Position numbers and translations under genes: made by a program
Source: Anthonomus grandis grandis
Lineage: Eukaryota; Arthropoda; Insecta; Coleoptera; Curculionidae
Assembly: GCF_022605725.1 (NCBI RefSeq)
Contig: NC_065547.1
Location: 17,091,167-17,155,166 of the forward strand
DNA: 64,000 nt
Direction of reading: 5' to 3'
Part shown: positions 28,101 to 41,000 of the stretch, in pieces
How positions within the stretch are numbered: position 1 is the first letter of the stretch
How the letters are laid out: every line of letters begins with the position of its first letter
Notes under the pieces: model-generated
What the model was told of the DNA's origin: nothing
The model's input: the letters and a program-made list of their open reading frames with translations, nothing else
Databases searched by the model: none

Positions 28101-31100
28101 AGCTTACAACTCTTTCTCAATTTCTTTGCAAACTATAACAATCCTCCATTGAAATTATTTCCAAGTACATTTTAAAGACATCAGCAAAACATAAGGTCTT
28201 TGAATTAACTACAGAACTTAACATGGCATGTATAGCAATTAAGAACAGCAGATAAAAATTACTTTAATAACAATTCTTCGAAATGATTAGAGGTATACAA
28301 AAATTAATTTTCATTTTATTTTCTTTCATACAGTGGGAGAAAATCCGGAAAACCTTCTTATCCAGAACAGAAAATCATTTTCACTGGAAATAAAATATTT
28401 TTCTTTTTACAATTGATGCTTTTTTTGAAGCTTACATTCAAAACTATTCTGCAATTTTTTTTAAAAAATTAAGTATAGCTACTTTTTTTGATCCTTAGTT
28501 GGAATGTGAATTTGTTGTATACACTTTCTAAAATGTTTCAAGAATTCACTAAAATAGAGGTAAAATGAAGCCTGAAATCGTAATTTAGGATAAAAAAAAT
28601 GCAAGAAAAAAACAATTTTCTGACTAATATTGTATTTTTTTTTAAGAATTCATAAAAAATAGATTTAAAATTAAGTTTGAAATCATAGTTTAGGGCGAAA
28701 AACGTTTTTTGATCTAATTTGCTGAAGAAATTTCGGATTTTTTTAAGAAAAATTTTTCACTAAAAAAGAGTTGAAATTAGTGATGTAAAATTATCAGTAA
28801 TATAACAGTAACATTGCTAATTTATAAAAAGAAACGGCTTTTTAAGTAATTAAATTTTTTTTTATTTTAAAACTGCAAAAACAATTCGAAAAACGAGTTG
28901 TTTTTTTTCACCAGGGTCAGAATGGACTCTTACGTAAGTGGATAATGATAAATCATCCTTCTCATCATCTATTCGGATCTATAACTTCGAACCCGATATT
29001 TCCTTTTTCTGTTTTTTCCTCAGAAGCTTCAACTGAGGAGCAACTTTTCAAATCGCATTTTGTCCAAAAAATACTTTTTTGGGTATTGACGAAAAACGAT
29101 TTTCTTTTAAACCTTGCTATATATTTTTACAACATGGAGTTGTTTTGATAGAAATTAACATAAAAACCCATTAATTTATCTCAGTTAAATCAATATTTAT
29201 TAGAAAATCTGGAAAAATCGAAAAAATGTTTGGACTTAATGCGTGTTGATTCGTAACAATGTATAAAATTCATTTTGTTTCGTTCAAAATTGGACTTAAT
29301 GCTGTTTGTTCCAATTTATTCGTTTTACAAAAAACTGGTGTTGGTAGTGAAATTATTCGACTTTAAGGATAAAATGTCAACTAAGTACCAGGAATATGTT
29401 TTTTTTTAATTTTTGTTTAATTTCTTCGAAAAATGCAAACTTACAAAATAATACTAATGTTAATAACATACAAAGTCCACTTGAAAAAAAAATCAAATTT
29501 GTTCCTGGTTAGGGTCTTCTTCGAGGCAGTCGCACACGGGATTTTCTTCACCTACATCATCTGCAGGATCTGGAATTTCAGCTTCTGGTTCCGTCGTGGT
29601 ATTTAAGGCATGATCAAAAAAAAAGAGCGAAGAAAGCGGGACTTTAAATTCCCAGTCTTGTCCAAATCTTGCACAAAGTAGCTTCGCACATCAGTTTCCT
29701 TTTCTTCTTTGATGTTATTTACGAGTGGTATGTTACAGCGATCCCGCATATCCCTTATCAAGGTTTGGCCTCGTTTTGTTATTGCCATTGGATGCTTCGA
29801 AACGTCGTCAAACATATAGGTGGGCTCAAGTTTTATCTTAATATCAACGTAGCTGTTTTTTATAATTTTTTGTAAAAATATTCTTTTCATGTCACTAATT
29901 CCATCAATTTTTTTCAGTATTTCTTTGAGATCTTTGTAGTTTTTAAGGAACCAGTTTTCGCCTAAAATCCTGACAATTTCGTATTGTTGGTAAATTTTGA
30001 TATAAGCTATGTGGCTCAACAACTCTTCAGTTTTTCGTAGATGTTTCTCAACTCGACTGAATACCCTGTCAGCAGGTAAATAGGAGTGGCCGCGAACTGG
30101 GAAATATATTACTATCTGTTTTATGTTTCATGGGGACTTCTTATGTAGCCAGTATGTTAAGGCATGGATGACGTGTTGGTTTTTGTTTTGGCCTGCGCAG
30201 CCATCCGCAAAAAGCATAATTTGCATTACCGAATCTTCAATATGTACTTTTTCTAAAAAGTCTATCAAAGCTGAAGAAATTTCTTGACCACCTTTTGCAG
30301 CTGGTGTCTCGTTCCAGACATAAAAATGTGGGTTTTTAGTTGCAACATCAGGCACACAAAAAGAGTAAAATTAAATTTGTCTGGAATAGAAAGCCTCACC
30401 AATACTGACTTTGGGAATTGCTTGCACTTGTTGCAAGTCAAACACGTACGTTATACTTGCTTCTGGGATTCGCTTCATCAAAGTATGGAAACCTTTACCT
30501 CTCTTTTTGTGAATTACGATGTTTGAAATTAAACCTTCTTTGATAACACCATTTTCACAAGACTGAATTTCACTTTTAAGTCTAGCGCAATAGCTACAGG
30601 TATCGGAAGTGGGAGAGCCAAACCCTAGATTAAACTTTGTCTCAAACATTTTTACGAAAAACTTTTTTTTTACTTTCAACTCGTCTTCAACGGTAGTATT
30701 ATAAAGGTGAAAAAGTCGATTTATGTTCAAAGATGAATGCAAGTAAAGTCGACGGCTTTTATTTCGTGCATAATGAGTTTCGCAACCTCGCAAATTTGAA
30801 ATAAACTCGTACACTTGCATTCTTGCAGAAAATTTCCGAAGTTTATGATCCCCTCCTCGTTTCTCTACGATCCCGATTCCAGATAAAATTCCGTCAGCAA
30901 TTGTTTTTAGTCTTCGCTGACCGACCCCAAACAATTTTGCGCATACAGCAAAAAACTTGGAGCATACAGGTAGTCTTTGTTTTTCTGTAGATATCAAGAA
31001 ATATTTAACTGCAACGCGATGTGGCTTGTTTTTTCTCACCTCACCACGAACTCGGCTTTTGGTTGAGCAACATCCATTAAAAAGGACAGTCTTTTCTCTT

Positions 31101-32032
31101 GCTCCTTTCTGTCTGGTTTATAAAAAACTTTTCTCTTTGCTTTTGCTAGAATGCTTCTTGAAATACTGAGACAGTTAAATTTTCCTTTTCGGTAGAGGCA
31201 GAGTCGTTAAAAATTAAGCAACAAAGGGTCAGGGTCTTGATATCTATAAAAAATAAGTATAGGTGTGAATATTTTTTATGGTAACAAACGAGCAATACTT
31301 ACCTCTTCTCATAATCCATTTCCCTTTTTGTCTTTTGTCGTTGCCTTTTCCTTGACCCTTCATTATAGTTGCCCACAATAACACTGTTATCGAAGTTTTC
31401 CATTATAACGCACTTTAGCACCTACACTTTCTAGTTCCTAAATATTTTATTTAAAGAATATAACTGGACAATATACACCTGTTCCACTGCAGAAACTTAC
31501 TGAATTGCAGGTTATAACAAACAAAACTAACACAACACTAGCTTTATATATCAGCTGTTTTGTTCGAGACAGCGCCTTCTAGTGGCGAAATAACATAATG
31601 CGTTTTGATTCGACTACATTTGTGGACAAAATGCATTTTGACGTGAACCCTATACTTTGCACGTCGATTACACAGTGACATAATGCCGTTTGAAACGTTT
31701 CATTTTTATAGGACTGTAGCACACAATAATTAATTTGCAAATCCGCTTCAAGCTCAATTTTGTCCAATTTGGACAAAATGCGTTTTGAAAAGTTGCTCCT
31801 CAACTATTCTTGAACGATCTTCTTTATTTAGTAAATTATAATTATGGGAAATATAAAGTAAACGGTAAATCTGTTTCTTCTTTGCCGATGAATAAATTCA
31901 TAAGTACTAAAACTTCTCTCGGTTGGGGCTGTTGACAATGGTAAAAATATAAAATGTCTACAGCGAATCTATTTATTTCAGAACTGCAAATTCCTGTCCT
32001 ACCTAACAGGCTCAAACATAACGGGAAATAAC

Positions 32033-32093
<61 letters not shown>

Positions 32094-35000
32094 CATTGTA
32101 ATAAACATCATTGTAGCAAGAAATGACAGACAAAATGCGGATTAAAAGGCATAAATTCAGCTTCTCAACGCAGTTGAGGGCTGTTGTACCTATAAAGTAG
32201 AATAATTTATCCAAAAAAAGTATATAATAGTAAGTACCCAAAGAAAAATAAATAATGCACAAAAATCGAGGAAACACATTTAAAACATTTTTACATAAAT
32301 AAAATGAAAAAAAGAATATACAAAAATAAAAACCTATAACAAATCAAAAATTCATATTTTTAAATGCATTGCTCGATCTGTTTTAAATAATATTCTGAAG
32401 CTTAGATTTCATGCATTTTCGGAAGCCGTTTGTCGCGAAAGATCAATAATATATTTATTTAGTACAGATGCAATATTATAAGAAAATTATCGTTTAAAAA
32501 TTTCTTTTCGATGTTGTGGAATATCTAAACGCCGTCTATTTCTAACATTAGCCCAATGATGAATATCAACTGTAAATACCACCCTATTCAAAAGATATTG
32601 TGGGCACCTCTCTTAAGAATATTGTAGCAAAATACCACATAATGTAACTCTCTCCTCGATGACCTATTAAGCCACAAGATCTTTTAACTTGTGCGACACT
32701 CCATATGGCTTGCGAATACCAAAAATAAACCTTATACATGCTTTTTGTATGCGCTTTTTATCTCTGTTATCTAAACAAAGGCCATACACAGTATCACAAA
32801 AGTCAAAATGAGAAAGAATGAAAGAGTCGCACAGCATTCGCTTAGTATCTACATTTAACTCATGGCGCTGCGGATATAAAGTTTTCAACATTGAATAAAT
32901 AGCTTTCTGCAATTTTGATGTCACATGGTATGAGAATCTTAATCCTACATCAATATACAAACCGAGATTTTTGCAAATATAATTGATATTAATTTTTATC
33001 TTTAAATTTTCCAATGCTTTATCTTTAAACTTAAATGCTGTCTTAAATTTTGTTTGGTAAACAACATCGCAACAGATTTCTTAGGGTTTAACTGTAAGCC
33101 ATGTTTTACAGATAAATTATATAGACTTGACAAGTCTTCATTTAATAGTTACCAGCATTGCCCGGATTTGACGAATCAAAAGACAACATCAAATGAGTAT
33201 CATCAACATAACTATGATGTTTAGTATACTTTAAACATTTAAACAAAACGCGCGTATAAATCAAAAAAAGAAGAGGACAAAGAATACTGCCCTGAGGAAC
33301 TTCCATAACTACAGTTATATTTTCCGAAAAATTGTCATTTAAACAAACTCTTTACTTTCAATGTGTTATAAAGCTTTAAAGAAAATACTACAAATTTAAG
33401 TATCGATAATAAAAGCTCGTGGTTAACCATATCGAAAGCTTTGCTATAATCTAGTATCACTAGTATAACGGATTCGTTTTCATCTAAAGATCGAATAATA
33501 TTATCCGTCACATCGCATAGAGCGGTCGCATAGCTATTATTGGAATGGAATCCAGATTGCTTCAAAGGAGGGATAGGATTGCTGTTTAAAAATAAGGTAA
33601 TTTGTTGCTCAAGACATTTCTCTAGAACCTTCGATAATACAGGCAGAATCGAAATTAAACGTAAGTCGTTAAATTCTTTTGGTTTTTTTACTTTGGGCAA
33701 TGGAAGTACATTATCTAGTTTCCAGACAAACAGAGCAATATAAGCTCTAAGTTTAAATTATCACGACCAATTGCTTTGACTTAAGTTTTCCTAAAATTTT
33801 CATGACGGTATTTTGTGACTGAACATTAAACTTAAATGTGGTATGCATTAGACTATTAGTACGGTAATAATTAAGAAGCCCTGTATCGATGTTAAGTGGC
33901 TCGATAGAAATATTGGAAAAATGTGAATTTGCGTCATTCAAGTTTTTTGTTAAATTCTCAGGTTATGTAGAGTTTTTGGACTTCAATCACAATTTCCTAT
34001 TTTCTTCATTAAATTCCACTTTTCCTTGGTATTACTATGTTTTAGCTCATGAGAAAAGCCTTTTTTTCAGTACAAATAGCAGAAGTAGTATAATCTCTAA
34101 GTTTGAAATACGACCAGTGATCATTATTTTTTGTCTGTCGAAACCTATTTATGGCTTTATTTCGTAGTTTAATCATTAACCGAATATTCTCAGTTATCCA
34201 CGGTGCACAGGGTTTATTTTTAACTTTGATGGTTCTTGTTGGTGCATGACGGTTAAAAAGCTGAAGCCATTTGTCTGTCAAGAAATTCACCTTTTTGGTC
34301 AATATTGTTGGATTCATAAAAAATATTCCAATTAATATTCCGCAAATCAAATTGTAATTTATCTTTATCAATGTTTCGGATGTCACGATAAGTAAACATC
34401 ACTTTTCACCTCTAATTTTGTACTATGCGAGTGCTTCTATAATAAGAACTACTTGTCAAGAATATTTTGATGACGCCTTGCAGTTTCATATATGAGTTCT
34501 ATTGCAGTTAAATTTTCAGCTTCAGGGAAAATCTTGCCGCATTGATATGCTTCTAATAGGTAAGTAGCAAGAAGAACGTTTTCAACATAATTTTTTAAAA
34601 TTTTCAAGGTTTTTATAATATTTTTTGGTTTTCAAATCATAATAACAGATAAATTAACCACTTAGAGATTGGCTGGACCTAGTCGTAAGCTGTATTTGTA
34701 ATCAAAATTTGTTTTTAAGAAGAAGTCTTACTGTATTTGATGAAAAAAATCATGATCTGCTGCGATTTTCAGTAAATGTTTAGTTTTCAAAATGCTTTTT
34801 AGACAAGAACAAAGGAACCCCATTTTGTTTTCACTGGCAATTTTAAAGAGATGTATCGCCCCTTTTTGTTCAGCTGGATTTTTTTATACATTGCGTGTAA
34901 AATATGGGAATTTTTCGACTCAGAAGTGGTACTATAATAATAAAATTAGATATAGAGTGATTTCTGCAATCTGATCATCCATCTACTTGTAAGCTTAAGA

Positions 35001-38000
35001 TAGGCGCTTCACTAATTTTTGAAGAAACTGCAGGTTTTACTCTAGTATATTCGGATTCTAGGAGCTAGTAACGAGAGGGTTGTTTAAATGCGTATCTCAT
35101 TGTTTTGAATACATCTGACCATACAATCAGTATTTCATTAATCTTGTTGGTCTCTTTAGAAATTGTACCCTGTGATAATTTAGAAACATTTTAAAATAAA
35201 GAATTAGCTGATGAAGGCACAGGCCTGACGAGTGATGCAATTTCTGAGTCTATAAATTCTCTCTGCTCCTGCTAAGAGGTAGTTCCAGTATCAGCACTAT
35301 CGTTATCTTCTAATACCTCGGTTGAACTTGGCGTGGTGTTATTGTTCCTACCCCAAACATTTCTTACAGGCAATTTCCGGTTTTGAAGGATTTGTACTAA
35401 ATTTTCAGGTATTTTGACACATTATAGCAAATGATGGAATTGTCTAGTTCTTTTAAAGGAGGTTGCAATATGTATAGGAATAGTTGTTTTCATCTTTAAG
35501 ATTGTTTTATCTCCAAACATCCCCTCATATTATCGCAACTACAAAATGAACATCATGTATTTCCGAAAGCGAACAACTTAATTATGTTGGAAAAATATTT
35601 CGAATAATTCATCAGAATCGACACTTTTTAAATTTTGTTTTCCAAATTACAAAGAATCAAAATACAAAAGAAAAAAAAACGCGACAACAGTATAATTTTT
35701 TTTACCAAAAATTAAATCCTAATATTAGATTCCCAAAAAAAAAACCTTAATTCTCCTGAAAATTATGAAAAAAGATAAAAAATGCACGAGAATGGATTTC
35801 ATTTATTAGCTTGAAGGTATATGGCAGAAGTTAGAAGTGAAGCTCGAAGATATTTAAGTTTTTTTAAAATTTATTTGCCTCGAACAAAATGTTTATTTAA
35901 AAAAATAGTTTCCATAATAAACCCGTATTATAGAAAATTCGAGAAAAATTTAAAAATACGATTTTTATTGGAGCTCAAAATTGACGAGGGCTGGACAATG
36001 TTATCTTCTTAAAAAATAATTATTCGGATTAATAAAAAGATCACCTAGAAAGAGAATTGTATGGACTTTTAATTTTTAATATTAGAGCGATTTTACTGCT
36101 CATTTAGGTGTGAATTAAAACACTGGATGTATAAAAATAGTCAACTGATTTATTCCACTATATTCGCGGCGGTTAGGATCGTTACAATATTTGAAATTTT
36201 TCTTCCAAAAACAAAAAATTTGGCATTTTTGGTCTTTGACTAAAGTTAAGCTGGGAAATAATAATTATAGTAAAAACGTTTATTTCAATAAAGGTGGATT
36301 AGAAATACAGAATTTTAAATAACTGCCTGAGTGCTACTCTAATTTAACCATAAAAAGAAAACAAATGCCATATATTTTTTTCCTTTTATTAATTTTTCTT
36401 TTAACCCATTAGTGCGTAGAGCCCCTTAAAAGGGACGCCACTGGTTTCAAGCACATGCGCACTTCTAATGTTTTCATAACCTCGTGCATTTGTCTAGACG
36501 TTCGCTATTTGTTGTAAAATCATGTGCAGAAATCGGAGATAGCGTTTTGATTTTGTATTTTTACAAAATCAAAACTGTTATCCTTGTTTAACTTGTTATC
36601 CGGAACTTTACTCTACTCGAAATGGAGGGTAAGTTTTAATTATTTATATCGATAGGTTTTGAAACCAGGGTAAAGAAAGTCAGTAAATATGTTGTGTTTG
36701 AGGTTAGAATCATCATACAATTTTGTCTCCGAAACAAAAATGTGTTATTGTTTTCTTAGACATAAATATTTGTTCGGTCCCTTATAAGGGACTCTATGCA
36801 AAATAGACAATCCTCGGTATAATTCGTAATTCGTTTTTGCAGATTATCACTGCATGAATTGCATACATTATTTGAAGAAAATGACGGTGAATTCCAACAA
36901 AATCTTGATGTTTACATTGGAATTCCTGATGACCTAGGCGAATATACAGAAGAAGACAGCGACAGCTCTGATGATAAGCATATCGGAGATGTAAATCGCT
37001 TATGCCGTGGAATACTTCAGCAGAATTGTGAAGTAAGAGCCAGAAAACAAAATCATTTTGACGAAGAAGTTCCTCTAGCCCAACTATTTTCAAAGTCTAA
37101 GGGTTTATCTCGTCAAACCTATGAAGCCCCACCTAATGAACAAGATGATTTTGATGAAGAAGATCTAATACTGTAATATCTTCTTCATCTATTACAAGCC
37201 TAAGTTTACTGAACCATCCCTCGGAAAATAAAATTTGTGCAACGGCAACAGTAAGAGAGATTCGAACGGAAAAGTGTCCGTTTCCTGAAAGTACTTCATG
37301 GAAATCAAAACCAAGGGGAAGCCACAGTTTTGTTTCTTGTGATAACGTTACTTTCGTACAATGGAAGGACAACATGGTTGTGACATTGGGTACCAACTTC
37401 GAAAGTAATGACATTGTTACCACATCTAGATGGTGTAAGGCAACTAAAACTAAAAAACAAATTTCACAACCAAAAATTATAGCTGGATACAATAAACACA
37501 TGGGAGGAGTTGATAAAATGGATGGGCTGATTGCTTTGTATAGGACAAGAATGCGACAGCGAAAATGGTATTGGCCAATAGTTTCATATTTATTAGATGC
37601 AAGCATCTCAAATGGCTGGGTATTTTTAAAAAAGCTGAGACCAAATGATGCAAATTGTGCCTCCTTACTAGAATTTCGGAGGTATATCGCACTAAGTTTT
37701 TTACAGTCCTATGGTAAAAACCCAAGTAGAGGAAAAACTACGCTTCCAGTTCATAAAGCCTCTAGATTTGATAATATAGGACATTTAATTCGGTACAATG
37801 AATCTGATCGAAGGTGCCACCTATGCAAGAAGAAAACTAACTTTATATGTTTAAGATGTGATTGTGGACTTCATCCAAAAAATTGTTTCGAAAATTACCA
37901 TATAAACTAAATAATATTAATTTTATGTATTTTATGCATGGAGTCCCTTTTGAGGGACGGATCCTAACACACTAATAAAAACTAATATTTGATTTTTGTA

Positions 38001-41000
38001 TTATTTTTTATATTTTATTTAAGTCATTTAACTAATTCATAAAGAAAAAATACATAAAAAACAATTTTTATAAGTTCATGCACTAATGGGTTAAAAGTAA
38101 AGCATAAAATTAAAATTCTATGATATAGAGCTTCAGTATAATATACAGTGCATCCGTAAAGTAGCGGATAAATTCAATAAAATGAAATGGACCGTTTTTA
38201 AAAAAAATGCCCGAACCCGTCGATTTTAATACTTATAGGTTTTTCTACGTGGAAATTTTAATATACAGGCTGACGAAAAAAAAATTACGTATGCTTTTTT
38301 TAAATGGAAACCACCATTTTTTAATGCAGAATTAGAAAGAACGCATTTTTTTACAAAGGATATGTTACAAATGAATATTGGTTATTTAAGCAATTTGGGA
38401 CGAAAAATGATACCCACCTAAATTAAATATTGGTATTTTGGTTGTTGTTGTCAGTGTCAAAAAGTGAATGTATTTTGGTGCAATTATTTAAAGTATTTTT
38501 ACATTTTTACAAGTGGTGTTTTTTTTCTTCTGATCGGTCGCCTATTAGCCAAAGCATTGTAAGCAGAGTTGAAGCAAAGTTTCATGAATTCCGAGATAAT
38601 CCCAAAGCCACAAACACAGGCACGTCTTCTAATATTATTTATTTCGCAATCAACTGTGCATAAAGTATCGAAAAAAGCAAAGTTCCATTCTTTGCAAATA
38701 TTCTTCCTTCAAGAGCTATCGGAATATAATTTTGGTCGCCAAAATTAATTTTGTGAGGAAATGCAGCAATTATGTAATGATAACAATAATTTTGTAAAAC
38801 GAATAATAATTTCTAATGAAGCAAAGTTTACTCTAAACGGCCATATGAACAGACAGAATTGTAGATACTGGGCGACCGAAAACCCTCATTGGTTGACAGA
38901 ATGTCATACACCTCAAAAAGTTAATGTGTGGTGCGGTATAGTGAAAGGAAGACTTTTAGGACGTTACTTTTTTGATGTCACTCTCACTGGCAAGAGGTAT
39001 TTGGACTTTCTTCAAAATTATCTTATGCCCGCTCTGATAACTTTGCTTTACTTTGCTCAACCCGTTCGCAATTATCTAGATGAAGTTTTTCCAAATCGTT
39101 GGATAGGTAGACGAGGGTTCATTGAATGGCCACCCAGATCGCCAGGTTTAACTCCCCTCGATTACTTTTTATGGGTAAAAAGTAAAGTGTATATCACTAA
39201 ACCAGCGAGCTTAGAAGATTTAAAAGAACAAATACGCCAGGAAATTAGAAATATACTCCAGATGTCATTGACAACGTTCAAAAAGAATTTTTAAATTGCC
39301 TTGGTTATTATCAAGTTGTTAACGGTGCTCAATTCGAACATTTAATTTAAATAGGTATTTCTTTAATTTTATATTTTATATTATCATTTTTCGTTTAAAA
39401 CTGCTTATGTAACCCCTAGTCAATTGTACCATATCCTTTTTTTTTCTGATTCTACATTAAAAAATTATGATTTTTATTTAAAAAACATTGATGACGTTAT
39501 ATCTTTTTTTGAGTCACCCTGTATATTTAATTTCCACGTAGAAAAACCCTAAACCAAATATTAAAATAGACGGGTTCGGGCATTTTTTTCAAAAACGGTC
39601 CTTTTCATTTTTATTAAATTTATCCGCTACTTTACGGATACCGTTAATAATATAGTAAGAAAAAAAAACTTTTCATCATAAATAAAATCATTAACATAAT
39701 ATGTAATTTGATGTTAAGGGTACGTGGTGCAGTTGAGGCAGTTTATTTAAAATATGTAAAATATACAATTTAAGACAAATTAGTTCATCAAAAAGTCGTT
39801 CGTAAAATTAAAATCTAAAGTTAAAGAACTATCCGTGATGTAATGCGAACCTATGTTTGTTTTTGAGTCAGGTATTCCCTAATTTATTTACATTTAAAAG
39901 TTGAAACTCATTACGTCAATGGTTAAATAATTCAATAACATTAAATTAGAAAGGTCTTTTGAACAAGACATGATGAAGAATCGTTTATATAATATTATTA
40001 TATCTAAGTTATATACTGTACGTTTAGGGATACACTATTTTTGAGCTTTAATATTGACGATGGCAATGTAACAATATTGTGTACAAAATTTGTTAAATGA
40101 AGGTTGATCCTATTTGACATGGTCAGCCAATTGGTTTCTTTCATTTTTTGTGATATATTATTTTGATTACGTCTTTTAATACCATATATTAATCTGTAAC
40201 TTTGTACTTATTTAGTTTTTTCTGCTAATCGAAGACAAGGCATTTATTTAAATCACCATAGGAATAATGGCTTAGGACGAGGTTATCACAAAACATTTTT
40301 TTTAATCTTAAATTAAGTGGTTTGATTGTATATTAATTTAAGACTAGAATAGATTTTGCTTAATTAGAATGCTTAACATGGTCGCTGAAACGAAGATTTT
40401 CATCCAAAATTAATTCAAGATTTTTGGCTGAATTAACATATGGGAGTTTAGATCCATCGAACATAATGTCAAGGTTATTTTAAACAATGTTTTTTTTTAT
40501 TACTACGATACATAAAAGTGTCGACTTACTTAAATTAAGTTGCTGATTATACTGATAGGATAATATTCTAATAATTTTACGAAGTCCGAATTTACCTTTA
40601 AAACCGCATCGGCTAATATAAAAAGCAGAGGAGGCAAAATTGAGCCTTGAGGGATATCAGATAGAATATTTTTCGTTTCAGAGCAAAGTGCATTGTACGA
40701 AACTTTTTGGAATCGATCACTCAGAAACGAGAAAACAATGTTTACTGAGCCATCCATAAACCCATAATAGTGAAGTTTGGCACATAATACTGTGGTCCAA
40801 AGTGTCGAATGCTTTTGAATAGTCTAATAAGATGTAATGGGACTAAAAATACTTATATTATAATATTATACATCTTAGGGGGTCGTTAGTCAAAGAAACC
40901 ACTAATGTCGGGAAATCTCAGTTTATTCACCTCAGTTACGGGCTTAGCTTTAACACCTTTTAATAATAAAATAGATAATATAAATTGCTAGCCAAGAAAC

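Noticed and set aside
31842..32277. Open frames of poly-Ile or poly-Tyr
   Set aside because: They are translations of the AAT microsatellite and its flanks.
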